This document shows positions 25,104 through 33,645 of a DNA stretch of 35,050 nucleotides, piece by piece. Within the stretch, counting starts at the first letter, position 1. The number at the start of each line of letters is the position of its first letter. A program made the position numbers and the translations under genes. A model generated the notes under the pieces. That model ran no database searches and was not told the DNA's origin. It was given only the letters and a program-made list of their open reading frames with translations. The DNA is from JABSOG01 sp041583135 (GTDB taxonomy: Bacteria > Pseudomonadota > Gammaproteobacteria > Enterobacterales > Alteromonadaceae): positions 1 through 35,050 of the forward strand of contig JBFHGJ010000057.1 of NCBI GenBank assembly GCA_041583135.1. Reading direction: 5' to 3'.

Positions 25104-25119
25104 GTGCAATCGACCTGTG

Positions 25120-25635
25120 TCAGTTTTGGCCGTTAAAGCTGGCCAATTGACGAATGATCTTATCGGCAGCTTGTCTGCGCATTTCGGCCAAAATCAACTT
25201 AAGCTCTTTCGATTTTGCCAGTGCGCTTTGTGGATCGTCCTGATAGTCGCGATAGATTTCAAACTCAAAGGGCTTGGCCGCTTCACCCGGCTTGGCAATG
25301 GCGTACTTGACTGAGTAGATCAGTTCATATTCCGCCACCTGACCGTTGGGAAAAATCGACAAGGTGCGCCTGTCGAGTTTGTCTTTATAAAGCTCAAGCA
25401 AAGCCGCATCGTCTGATGCTTGGTCAATGAGCTGAATATCGTTAAGTTGCAATTGCAGTTTGACGATATTGGCCAGTTCTGAGTATTTATCCTGAGTGTC
25501 TAAATACATCCGTTTAAGATCTGGCGCAATAAAGTCTGAGCCACGCAGTTTAAAGCCGCAACCGCTGAGTGCCATGGCCAATACCATGACACTCAGCGGC
25601 GCTAAAATGGCGCGAACAATGTTGGGTCTTTTCAT
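25120..25635 (-). CDS. lptE: LPS-assembly lipoprotein LptE
   Basis: LptE plugs the LptD barrel and helps insert lipopolysaccharide into the outer membrane. The 171 residues begin with a lipoprotein signal ending LSGC (Cys26), followed at once by GFKLRG, the family hallmark. The rest alternates beta strands (YELIYSVKYAI) with a final helix rich in Lys and Arg. Only nine bases separate it from leuS upstream, and holA follows. E. coli has the same order. Confidence 0.94.
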   Translation of the reverse strand: MKRPNIVRAILAPLSVMVLAMALSGCGFKLRGSDFIAPDLKRMYLDTQDKYSELANIVKLQLQLNDIQLIDQASDDAALLELYKDKLDRRTLSIFPNGQVAEYELIYSVKYAIAKPGEAAKPFEFEIYRDYQDDPQSALAKSKELKLILAEMRRQAADKIIRQLASFNGQN

Positions 25636-25644
25636 CGATAAGAC

Positions 25645-28245
25645 CTAGTTGGCAACGATGTTGACCAGTTTACCTGGGACAACAATCACTTTGCGAACCG
25701 TTTTACCTTCGGTGAATTTCGCCACATTTTCTTCGTTTAGCGCAGTATGCTTAACGTCATCTTCGGCCATATCGGCAGCGACAGTGATTTTCGCGCGTAC
25801 CTTGCCGTTGACTTGAATAACGATGAGCTTTTCGTCTTCGACCATGGCTTTGGCATCCGCCTCCGGCCACTGAGCATCTTCGATGTTGCCTGTCTGTCCA
25901 AGCATCTGCCACAACTGGTGAGTGGCGTGAGGAATGATTGGCGAGAGCATCAAGACCACCTGTACCATGACTTGGCGAACCAAGGCTTTGTCTTGCTCAG
26001 ACTCGGCATTGAATTTACCTGTGTGGTTTAATAACTCCATGATAGCGGCAATGGCGGTATTGAAGGTATTACGACGGCCAATATCATCAGTGACTTTAGC
26101 AATGGTTTTGTGAAGCTCGCGATATAAACCTTTTTGCGCTGAGTTCAGGGTAGTGGTGTCTAACGTTGCCGGGGCGTCTTTATATTCGCAGGCCAGCTTC
26201 CAAACACGCTTGATAAAGCGGCTGGCACCTTCTACACCTGAATCAGACCATTCTAAGGTTTGCTCTGGTGGCGAGGTGAACATCATGAACAAACGGACGG
26301 TATCGGCGCCGTATTGGTCGATAACGGTTTGTGGGTCGATACCGTTGTTTTTCGACTTCGACATCTTGCTCATACCGGCAGGGATAACCGGTTCGCCGTC
26401 TTCAATGTGCCATGCTTTAAGGATACGGCCTTTGTCGTCGGTCTCGGTTTCAACTTCGGTCGGTGAGATCCAAATTTGACCGCCATTGTCACCTTCGCGG
26501 TAATAAGTATCGGCAAGCACCATACCTTGACACAATAGGCGTTTAAACGGCTCGTCAGATTCGACAAGGCCGGTATCGCGCAACAACTTGTGGAAGAAGC
26601 GGGCATACAACAAGTGCAAGATGGCATGTTCAATACCGCCGATGTATTGATCGACCGGCAACCAGTAATTGGCTTTGCTCGGGTCCAGCATGGCATCGTC
26701 GCTGTCAGGGCAAGTATAGCGGGCATAATACCAAGACGACTCCATAAAGGTGTCGAAGGTATCTGTTTCATGCAGTGCATCTTCACCGTTATATTGGGTT
26801 TTGGCCCACTCAGGGTCTGCCTTAATCGGTGATTTAACCCCGTCCATTTCAACATCTAGTGGCAATTCAACCGGCAATTGCTCCAGTGGTACAGGGGCGG
26901 TGGTGCCGTCTTGTAAATTGAGCATTGGAATTGGTGTGCCCCAGTAGCGCTGACGTGATACACCCCAGTCGCGCAGGCGATAGTTGACTTGAATGTCGCC
27001 CTTACCTTCGGCTTTGAGTCTGTCGCTGATGGCTTTAAAGGCTTGTTCGAAGGCTAGGCCGTCGAATTCGCCAGAATTGATAAGCGTGCCTTTTTCGGTC
27101 ATGGCGGCTTTTGTCAAATCACACTCGATGCTATCGTCTTGTGGTTTGATCACCTGCTTGATAGGCAAGCCGTATTGAGTGGCAAATTCCCAGTCGCGCT
27201 GGTCGTGGCCCGGTACCGACATGACCGCACCTGAGCCGTAATCCATCAAGACAAAGTTGGCAATCCAAATTGGAACCAAGTCGCCGGTGATTGGGTGGAC
27301 GGCGTTAAGGCCGGTGGCGATGCCTTTTTTCTCCATCGTCGCAACGTCCGCTTCGGCGGTGCCGCTTTTTTTGCACTCGGCAATAAACTCGGCAATGGCA
27401 CTGTTGCTTTTCGCAGCTGAAAGGGCCAAAGGATGTTCGGCGGCAACGGCAACATAGGTAACACCCATGACAGTATCAGGGCGGGTGGTGTAAATCTCGA
27501 AACTGTCTTTATCGCCTTCAACCATAAAGCGCATTTGCACGCCTTCTGAGCGGCCAATCCAGTTGCGCTGCATGGTTTTAACTTGCTCCGGCCAGTCGTC
27601 TAACTTGTCTAAGTCAGCCAACAGCTCCTCGGCGTAGTCGGTAATTTTGATAAACCATTGTGGAATTTCTTTTTTCTCGACGATGGCACCTGAACGCCAG
27701 CCGCGGCCGTCAATCACCTGTTCGTTGGCCAATACGGTCTGGTCAACCGGATCCCAGTTCACTGCCGACATTTTTTTATACACCAAGCCTTTTTCATATA
27801 GCTTAGTGAAAAACCATTGCTCCCACTTGTAATATTCTTTATCACAGGTGGCCAGCTCACGGCCCCAGTCATAACCAAAACCAAGGCTTTTTAGCTGGTT
27901 GCGCATGTAGTCGATATTTTCATAGGTCCACTTGCCCGGCGCGGTTTTGTTTTTGATCGCGGCATTTTCTGCCGGTAAACCGAACGCATCCCAACCCATA
28001 GGCTGGAGCACATTTTTACCATTGAGGCGCTGAAAGCGAGAGATCACATCACCTAGGGTGTAGTTACGAACGTGACCGATGTGGAGTCGTCCACTTGGGT
28101 AGGGGAACATCGACAGGCAGTAGTATTTCTCCTTGCCTGGTATTTCGACAGCCTTAAAGGTTTGATTGTCTTGCCAAAACTGTTGAACTTTGGCTTCAAT
28201 TTCCTGATGGTTATATGTATTGGCTTGAGGGTCTTGCTCGTGCAT
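25645..28245 (-). CDS. leuS: Leucine-tRNA ligase
   Basis: A class I synthetase that charges tRNA-Leu and edits mischarged products. The 866 residues (E. coli 860) carry HIGH as LHIGHVRNYT (55-58), the CP1 editing domain with YTTRPDTVMGVTYVA, KMSKSKNNG near residue 625, and an anticodon-binding and C-terminal region ending VIVVPGKLVNIV. The frame is open to 28341, but those 32 residues lack similarity; ATG 28245 gives the usual N-terminus. It heads the lptE-holA-nadD operon. Confidence 0.96.
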   Translation of the reverse strand: MHEQDPQANTYNHQEIEAKVQQFWQDNQTFKAVEIPGKEKYYCLSMFPYPSGRLHIGHVRNYTLGDVISRFQRLNGKNVLQPMGWDAFGLPAENAAIKNKTAPGKWTYENIDYMRNQLKSLGFGYDWGRELATCDKEYYKWEQWFFTKLYEKGLVYKKMSAVNWDPVDQTVLANEQVIDGRGWRSGAIVEKKEIPQWFIKITDYAEELLADLDKLDDWPEQVKTMQRNWIGRSEGVQMRFMVEGDKDSFEIYTTRPDTVMGVTYVAVAAEHPLALSAAKSNSAIAEFIAECKKSGTAEADVATMEKKGIATGLNAVHPITGDLVPIWIANFVLMDYGSGAVMSVPGHDQRDWEFATQYGLPIKQVIKPQDDSIECDLTKAAMTEKGTLINSGEFDGLAFEQAFKAISDRLKAEGKGDIQVNYRLRDWGVSRQRYWGTPIPMLNLQDGTTAPVPLEQLPVELPLDVEMDGVKSPIKADPEWAKTQYNGEDALHETDTFDTFMESSWYYARYTCPDSDDAMLDPSKANYWLPVDQYIGGIEHAILHLLYARFFHKLLRDTGLVESDEPFKRLLCQGMVLADTYYREGDNGGQIWISPTEVETETDDKGRILKAWHIEDGEPVIPAGMSKMSKSKNNGIDPQTVIDQYGADTVRLFMMFTSPPEQTLEWSDSGVEGASRFIKRVWKLACEYKDAPATLDTTTLNSAQKGLYRELHKTIAKVTDDIGRRNTFNTAIAAIMELLNHTGKFNAESEQDKALVRQVMVQVVLMLSPIIPHATHQLWQMLGQTGNIEDAQWPEADAKAMVEDEKLIVIQVNGKVRAKITVAADMAEDDVKHTALNEENVAKFTEGKTVRKVIVVPGKLVNIVAN

Positions 28246-28457
28246 GAGTCGGCGGCCTACCTGTATTGAATGGTTCACTATCTGGTCAATGTTCGGCTCG
28301 AATGAACAACGCGGCGGCGTTGTGCGCAATCGCCCGAACATAAAGTTTATTCTTCAAGCTAAAAACAGTGGTCTATTTTTGGCTCTAATAAGCAGTTTTT
28401 ACTGCGATTTTCAAAGGCCCATAGGATACCTTAGCTACGCCCCTTGCGTAAACGCTT

Positions 28458-28482
28458 TGGCGCAATAAACCGCGCCATTTTT
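28458..28482 (+). terminator. Orphan plus-strand terminator-like hairpin
   Basis: TGGCGC, an 8-base loop, GCGCCA and then TTTTT; a second T run follows after CAATC. No plus-strand gene lies just upstream, since the nearest is methionine gamma-lyase about 5 kb away. It could end an antisense or small RNA opposite the leuS 5' region. Confidence 0.45.
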
Positions 28483-28570
28483 CAATCTTTTTGTCACTCA
28501 AGACCTCCGGGCTTTAGCAGATACTTCGGTTGGCCTAAATAGCCGTTTTACTTATTTTAGAAAATAAAGA

Positions 28571-28598
28571 TTGCTCTGAAAATAGGGATAAGTATACT
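28571..28598 (+). promoter_or_regulatory. Candidate sigma-70 promoter for the secreted protein gene
   Basis: TTGCTC (28571-28576), a 16-base spacer and TATACT (28593-28598, five of six consensus bases) precede the gene at 28693 by about 90 bases. An AT-rich palindrome lies directly upstream. Confidence 0.5.
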
Positions 28599-28692
28599 TA
28601 GCATGCTTGGTTCTAAGATTGGGTCTAAATTGGTCGTGATTCTCTTAGGACTGAGGTTGAATGAACAACAAGAATAATTTGGAGATTATAAA

Positions 28693-29220
28693 ATGACGTT
28701 ACGTCAAACCATCCTAGCCGTAGCTGCGGCGCTATGTGTTAGTTCTGTATCGGCTAGCAATATTGAGCCGCGTCTCAATGTACAAATGCTGGAATCAAAA
28801 ATCGATACCATGCTGATTGAACAATTTGAACTGGACTTTGCATTAGCACCGGCAAAGAATCATCAGCAGTTATATGATTTGTCTGGAGCCAATTCACCAT
28901 TGTCATTGCTTTCAGAAAGTGCGAAGCAGCGCTTTATTGAAAGTGTCAAATTTACTGACAATGGCGTGGCTAGCTTTTATCTTAGTGATTTAGAGGCGGA
29001 ATTGACTTACTCACAGGTGTATCGCGTTTTGTCGCTTATTGGCGCTCAAAGCTTAATCACCAAAGTCACGGGAGCTCGCATTGAAAGCCGTTTAGATGCA
29101 ATGCTGGCGAAAAAAGGTCAGGTTCAAAGCATGTCTCCGATTGGTGAAAAAGGCTATTATTGTGCTTCAAAAGGAACATGTCGGCAAGAAGATGGCGCTA
29201 TTTGTACCAAAAGTTGCTAG
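28693..29220 (+). CDS. Exported protein with four-cysteine C-terminal tail, unknown family
   Basis: I do not recognise this 175-residue protein. Residues 1-21 form a Sec signal peptide (cut near VSA-SN). Residues 22-150 lack cysteine and look helical. The last 25 residues switch to a Gly/Cys-rich tail with cysteines at 157, 163, 171 and 175 (spacing C-x5-C-x7-C-x3-C), ending on cysteine. Such a tail could form two disulphides or be a peptide released from a leader. GGAG stands 9 bases before the ATG. The next gene, 72 bases on, encodes an exported CxxC protein, so joint function in disulphide chemistry is likely but inferred. A secreted peptide, signal or toxin precursor are all possible. Confidence 0.8.
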   Translation: MTLRQTILAVAAALCVSSVSASNIEPRLNVQMLESKIDTMLIEQFELDFALAPAKNHQQLYDLSGANSPLSLLSESAKQRFIESVKFTDNGVASFYLSDLEAELTYSQVYRVLSLIGAQSLITKVTGARIESRLDAMLAKKGQVQSMSPIGEKGYYCASKGTCRQEDGAICTKSC

Positions 29221-29235
29221 TGTTTAGTGACGTCT

Positions 29236-29267
29236 TGGGCTTTGGCTTCTTTCAAAGCTTAAGCCCA
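29236..29267 (+). other. Intergenic hairpin between the two exported-protein genes
   Basis: TGGGCTT pairs with AAGCCCA across 18 bases that can form a competing inner stem (GCTTTG/CAAAGC). No T run follows, so it may be a partial terminator or an RNA-processing or stability element that lowers expression of the second gene. Confidence 0.4.
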
Positions 29268-29292
29268 GTATAGCCAGTGATCAAAAGAGTTA

Positions 29293-30240
29293 ATGATGCA
29301 AAGAATCAAAAGTGGTTGTGGATACTTGGTTGTCTCAATCGTCTTTTTTCTAAATAATGTATATGCCTGTAATGTCTCGAACTTTTCGCTTGAACAGTTT
29401 GGCAATGGTGTAGTCAACATAAAAGAGAAATACCGTCACTCTGTCGCTGATGTAGTCGATGACGCAATCTATATCGACAACAGAACTACAGACTTTCAAG
29501 CGTACTTTAGAAAATGCCTTTCCCCAAACATAAGTGAGCAATGGCTACAACAAGCCACTCATTCACAACTCCATCAACTACTTTACCTGCTCAAAACGAC
29601 CAGTTTTTACACCATGTCTTCTGAGGTTAATGCGCTCTATGCCAAGGTGCTGGAAGTTGTTAAATCTAAAGGACTCGCTGTTGAACCTTATCTTGACGAC
29701 CTACATCGCGGCTATGTTCGTGCTGGTGAGTTTGAAAATGCTTTAGCATTGGAACGTGACTTTCCACAGGCGGTCTTTTCTGAGTTGCCAGAAATCAGGC
29801 GAATGCCCGTTGTTGGACGTAGCGTTTTTAAACTTGATCAAACTCATCGTTTTGTTAAGCAACAACCTTTTAGTTTTCCACAAGATGGCTATATCGTGGT
29901 GATTAGCTCGCCTATCTGCAATCCATGCAAGCGGTTGTTAAATTGGCTTAAAACCGATGAACCAGAGTTGGGGCGTTTATTCTCGAAGCATTCAAGCTGG
30001 GTATTTTCACAAAATGGAAAAATGTATTGGTCAGCACTAAAGGCGATTAATGAAACTTACGGTTTTATGAACATGAGTTACGCTGTTTCGCGAGCCGATT
30101 GGCCTGAAGTCACCCATTGGGTGACGCCTACTTTGCTGTTTTTTAAAGATGGCGAGTTAAAAGCGCGTTTTGCAGGGTGGCCGCAAGAAGGACGAGCCAA
30201 AGAGCTTAAAAATGCACTTAAGATTATTGGTCTAATGTAA
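29293..30240 (+). CDS. Exported thioredoxin-fold protein with N-terminal helical domain, unknown family
   Basis: A 315-residue protein I cannot name. A signal peptide (about 1-25) ends before Cys26. Residues 40-160 look helical, with one more cysteine (75). The C-terminal 120 residues look like a thioredoxin fold: strand IVVISSP, the redox motif CNPC (Cys209-Cys212), and the cis-proline loop VTPT (Pro279) before LLFFKDGELKARFAG. A periplasmic thiol oxidoreductase or isomerase is the likely activity. Start at 29293 or 29296, with AAGAG just before. It probably acts on the cysteine-tailed product of the gene before it; that is inference from proximity and chemistry. The DNA here looks richer in A and T than the flanking housekeeping genes. 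Confidence 0.82.
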   Translation: MMQRIKSGCGYLVVSIVFFLNNVYACNVSNFSLEQFGNGVVNIKEKYRHSVADVVDDAIYIDNRTTDFQAYFRKCLSPNISEQWLQQATHSQLHQLLYLLKTTSFYTMSSEVNALYAKVLEVVKSKGLAVEPYLDDLHRGYVRAGEFENALALERDFPQAVFSELPEIRRMPVVGRSVFKLDQTHRFVKQQPFSFPQDGYIVVISSPICNPCKRLLNWLKTDEPELGRLFSKHSSWVFSQNGKMYWSALKAINETYGFMNMSYAVSRADWPEVTHWVTPTLLFFKDGELKARFAGWPQEGRAKELKNALKIIGLM

Positions 30241-30331
30241 CACTATTTAAGCAACCGAGCGCAAAGGCACTTATCAATTGCGGCGGGGTTGGCTATATTT
30301 AGCTGTAACAACAAAATAATGGCCAGATGAT

Positions 30332-30916
30332 ATGACAGAACAAGATAAGCAAAGCGCCGATAAAACCAAAGCGCAACAAGAGCAACAACCTCATAGCCAA
30401 CTCGTTGAGGTGTCGCAAGAAAAGGCTGTCAGTAGTGACGGTGCGGTTGATTATTCAGGGTGGTTTAACCATTTTAGAAAATGGCTGAGCAAAACCGGCG
30501 ATAACGAAGTGGCCAACTTGGCGGATTTTTTCGACCGTTCGAAAAAATGGTGGGGCGCGGCTACCGAGTTGACCGCCGATGAACTGGCACAAGCGAGCAC
30601 TTATTTAAAACGTGACTTGGCGATGTTCTACCGTCAGTATGAGAAGGAATTTGACAACTCGGAATATATTCAGTCGATTAAAGAGTCGGTATGGCAGGAG
30701 CTTGCGGAGCTGACCGATAAGTCGCAAATCGAGTGGCAGGAACTGAAAAAAGATTTCGACCATGACGGCATCTATCATGCCGGAGAGTGGATAGGCATGG
30801 GCAATATCGTGTGCCAGTCGTGTCATTATAAATTGGAATTCAATCATCCCGAGACGCTTGCACCTTGCCCGCAGTGTGGCAATACGACTTTTATTCGAGA
30901 AGCATTGGCACCTTAG
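30332..30916 (+). CDS. ybeL: Zinc-ribbon protein of the YbeL family (DUF1451)
   Basis: A 194-residue cytoplasmic protein with unknown function. The C-terminal half is close to E. coli YbeL: SIKESVWQELAELTDKSQIE, HDGIYHAGEWIGMGNIVC, and a zinc ribbon with Cys161, Cys164, Cys179 and Cys182 (CQSC and CPQC). The N-terminal 45 residues are Gln- and Lys-rich and probably disordered, an extension compared with E. coli. In E. coli ybeL lies next to leuS on the opposite strand; here two exported-protein genes stand between them. The end of this gene contains the -35 of the next promoter. Confidence 0.9.
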   Translation: MTEQDKQSADKTKAQQEQQPHSQLVEVSQEKAVSSDGAVDYSGWFNHFRKWLSKTGDNEVANLADFFDRSKKWWGAATELTADELAQASTYLKRDLAMFYRQYEKEFDNSEYIQSIKESVWQELAELTDKSQIEWQELKKDFDHDGIYHAGEWIGMGNIVCQSCHYKLEFNHPETLAPCPQCGNTTFIREALAP

Positions 30917-30932
30917 GAATTATTGCTATAAT
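30905..30932 (+). promoter_or_regulatory. Strong sigma-70 promoter for the Lon-related protease
   Basis: TTGGCA (30905-30910, five of six), a 16-base spacer and TATAAT (30927-30932, six of six) with the extended TG two bases ahead (TGCTATAAT). The -35 lies within the last codons of ybeL. Expected leader is about 77 bases. Confidence 0.85.
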
Positions 30933-31015
30933 GCCCCGCTATTGTCTGGCCTAGGCGTAACCGTCTGGGCCTGTATCCATCCTATTTCACAAAAAGACCA
31001 ATCAGGGGATCGAAA

Positions 31016-33400
31016 TTGAGCGATCACTTCAAACTTAAAGCCACACAACTAACCCCGAGCATTGATTTAAATGCCATTTTAGAGTCTTTGGCCAATGAGC
31101 CACCGGAACCGATTAATTTTATTGGTCAAAAGCGCGCGAGAAGTGCGTTGGAGTTTGGCTTGGGGATTCAGTCTCAAGGCTACAATATCTATGTCATGGG
31201 GGAATCGGCTCTAGGTCGCCACAGCCTTATCGATGAGCACTTAAAAAGCGTTGCTAAAACCAAAGGAACCCCTGACGAGTGGTGTTATATCAATAACTTT
31301 GAAGACACCCGCATTCCTAAGGCGCTACGACTTAAGCCAGAAGAAAGTAAGGTCTTTTGCGAAGATATCAGTCACTTTATCGATGAGTTGACCGATACCT
31401 TTCCCTCTGCGTTCGACCATCCGAGTTATCAGCGCCGTAAAAAGAATATCGACCGTGAGTTCAATCTAAAGTATGACGCGGCGATGGAAGCGGTTGAAAC
31501 CATGGCCCTTGAGAACAATATCGCTTTGTTTGAAGAAAGTGGCGTGGTGTCTTTTGCCCCGGTGATCGAAGGCAAGCCGCTTGATGATGCCGATTTTGCC
31601 AAGTTGACCGAAGAACAAAGACAGCATTTTTATGATGTGATATCCAACTTGGAAGTGTTGCTCAATGAGCAATTGCTGGAATTGCCGCAGTGGAAGCGGG
31701 AAATGTCGGTCAGACTGAGGGATTTGAAAAAAGAGACTATTGAGAATGCCTTAAAGCCGTTGATGCGCGATTTGGAGCACAAATACAAAGGTGAGCTCGG
31801 CATTTTAAAATACCTCAAGGATATGCGCGATGAGCTGATTGACCATGTGCAGGAATGGCTCAGCGATGAAGAAAGTGAGAACAAGGAAGAAATCGACAAG
31901 CGCGGCATTTTTGAAGATCTGATCTTGCCTAATCCTTTGGTGCACTACAAGGTCGGCGATGGTGCGCCGATCGTTTATGAACCGAATCCTACCTATCAGA
32001 ATATTTTCGGCAAAATCGAATATTCCTCAATGCAAGGTGCGCTGTACACCAATTTCACTATGATCCGTCCCGGCGCGCTGCATAAGGCCAACGGCGGTTA
32101 TTTGCTGGTGGATGCCAATAAACTAATGGCGCAGCCTCATGTGTGGGAAACCTTAAAGTTGGCGATCAAAACCAGCAAAGTCAGTATTGAATTACCGCAA
32201 AGTGAGCTGGGTATGGTCAATTCGGTGACTCTGACGCCACAAGAGATCCCCCTCGATGTGAAAGTGATATTGCTTGGTTCCCGAGAGTTGTATTACTTGA
32301 TGCAGGAATACGATGATGAGTTTAATGAGTATTTCAGGGTGTTGGCTGATTTTGAAACGACCATCGACTCCAGTGCCCGCGCCAGTTATGAGTTTGTCCA
32401 TAAGTTACATGATTATGTGGCAGGCTTGCCGATTGAAGGCATTAGCCCGGAAGCCATCGGCAGGTTGATGGAGTTTAGCTATCGCCAGGCGGAGCATCAA
32501 CAAAAGCTGTGCGCCCGCTTTGCTCATGTGCTTGAGCTGATCCAAGAGGCGATGTTCTATACCCAGCAAGATGGTGAGAGCGTGATAGCCAAAACCCATG
32601 TCGATGAAGCCCTTGAAGGCAAAAAATATCGTTCGGGACGCATTAGCGAGTCATTTTTAGAAGACATTAAAGAAGGGCAAATTCTGATAGACACCGATGG
32701 CGAGAGCATCGGTAAGCTCAATGGCTTGACGGTACTGGAGATCGGCGATACGGCTTTTGGTACTCCGGCACGCATCAGTTGTACAGTTTATGCCGGTGCC
32801 AACGGCGTTGTCGATATCGAGCGTGAAGTTGACTTAGGTAAGGCGATTCACTCCAAAGGGGTGATGCTGCTGACCGGTTACTTAGGTCACCGCTATGCTC
32901 AGGAGTTCTGCCTAACGCTATCGGCCAACATCGCCCTTGAGCAGTCTTACGGTCATGTCGATGGCGACAGTGCCTCTTTAGGTGAGGTCTGTGCGCTGAT
33001 CTCTGCCATTGCCCGCATTCCAATCAAACAGTCGCTGGCCATTACCGGCTCTATCAACCAACACGGTCAGGTGCAGCCGGTCGGTGGTGTCAATGAGAAG
33101 ATTGAGGGCTTTTTCGAGCTGTGTAAGGCCCGAGGCCTAACAGGTGAACAAGGGGTGATCATTCCTGCTACCAATGCCATTAATCTGGTGCTGAGCGAGG
33201 AGGTGATCGAGGCGGCCGAGCGTGGCGTGTTTTCAATCTATTGCGTGTCAACTGTCGATGAGGCACTGGAGATCCTAACCGGCATTGAAGCGGGTGAGAA
33301 GACCAAACGCGGTACCTATCCGAAAAACTCCGTCAACTACAAAGCGGTGCAGCGACTTAAAGCCATCGCCGATGTCGTGGCTGGCTCGGAAAACGATTAA
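31016..33400 (+). CDS. Lon-related ATP-dependent protease (AAA_32 / Lon proteolytic domain)
   Basis: A 794-residue cytoplasmic protease of the Lon-like family distinct from classical Lon. The N-terminal AAA-like part holds IYVMGESALGRHSLIDEH in the P-loop position, with Arg-His where GKS/T is usual, and NGGYLLVDANKLM as Walker B. A long helical insertion (about 130-300) is rich in Glu and Lys. The C-terminal proteolytic domain has the Ser-Lys dyad: Ser652 in DGDSASLGE and Lys695 in VGGVNEKIEGF, 43 residues apart as in E. coli Lon. The start is TTG, supported by AGGGGA 6 bases ahead. A terminator follows. Substrates are unknown. Confidence 0.92.
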   Translation: MSDHFKLKATQLTPSIDLNAILESLANEPPEPINFIGQKRARSALEFGLGIQSQGYNIYVMGESALGRHSLIDEHLKSVAKTKGTPDEWCYINNFEDTRIPKALRLKPEESKVFCEDISHFIDELTDTFPSAFDHPSYQRRKKNIDREFNLKYDAAMEAVETMALENNIALFEESGVVSFAPVIEGKPLDDADFAKLTEEQRQHFYDVISNLEVLLNEQLLELPQWKREMSVRLRDLKKETIENALKPLMRDLEHKYKGELGILKYLKDMRDELIDHVQEWLSDEESENKEEIDKRGIFEDLILPNPLVHYKVGDGAPIVYEPNPTYQNIFGKIEYSSMQGALYTNFTMIRPGALHKANGGYLLVDANKLMAQPHVWETLKLAIKTSKVSIELPQSELGMVNSVTLTPQEIPLDVKVILLGSRELYYLMQEYDDEFNEYFRVLADFETTIDSSARASYEFVHKLHDYVAGLPIEGISPEAIGRLMEFSYRQAEHQQKLCARFAHVLELIQEAMFYTQQDGESVIAKTHVDEALEGKKYRSGRISESFLEDIKEGQILIDTDGESIGKLNGLTVLEIGDTAFGTPARISCTVYAGANGVVDIEREVDLGKAIHSKGVMLLTGYLGHRYAQEFCLTLSANIALEQSYGHVDGDSASLGEVCALISAIARIPIKQSLAITGSINQHGQVQPVGGVNEKIEGFFELCKARGLTGEQGVIIPATNAINLVLSEEVIEAAERGVFSIYCVSTVDEALEILTGIEAGEKTKRGTYPKNSVNYKAVQRLKAIADVVAGSEND

Positions 33401-33415
33401 TCGTGAGCAAATCTT

Positions 33416-33448
33416 GGTGCGGCTCACAGCGCCGCACCTGCATTTTCT
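33416..33448 (+). terminator. Terminator of the Lon-related protease gene
   Basis: GGTGCGGC-TCACAGC-GCCGCACC is a perfect 8-bp stem followed by TGCATTTTCT, 16 bases after the stop. Confidence 0.8.
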
Positions 33449-33538
33449 CTACCCCATGCCAAGTTTTGCGTAAAATTTACCCAGTCGGTAGCGATACTTG
33501 CGCTGGCGCATAAAAACTTACCTATTTTCTTTGAAAAT

Positions 33539-33574
33539 CTAGGGCTTAAGGTCTAAGCTAACCTAGGGGTTTTT
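33539..33574 (+). terminator. Second terminator-like structure before the receiver-kinase gene
   Basis: CTAGG-GCTTA pairs with TAAGC and CCTAG around the loop AGGTC with a three-base bulge, followed by GGGTTTTT and another T run shortly after. It could back up the first terminator or attenuate the next gene. Confidence 0.5.
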
Positions 33575-33645
33575 GGTCTTTTTGCCGTAGTTGTGACCAG
33601 ACTGACACACCACACGTGTACCTGTGTGCTTTGGCCGGGCGTACA

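Larger units (their letters stand above)
28246..28692. promoter_or_regulatory. Intergenic region between leuS and the secreted protein gene
   Basis: A gene-free stretch of 447 bases between divergent genes. I see a small hairpin GCAGT-TTTT-ACTGC (28392-28405), a terminator-like hairpin reading on the plus strand (28458-28482), an AT-rich near-palindrome CTTATTTTAG/AAAATAAAG (28551-28569) and a promoter candidate (28571-28598). I found no convincing leader peptide or T-box for leuS. Confidence 0.5.

Noticed and set aside
26370..26855. 161-codon minus-strand frame inside leuS
   Set aside because: It lies fully within leuS in another frame on the same strand. The leuS frame matches known synthetases along this stretch, while this one resembles nothing.
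28246..28692. T-box or leucine leader peptide for leuS
   Set aside because: I found no leucine-rich short frame with a ribosome binding site and no T-box core sequence.
29236..29267. Hairpin between the exported-protein genes as a full terminator
   Set aside because: No T run follows the stem, so it would not stop transcription fully; it is kept only as a structural element.
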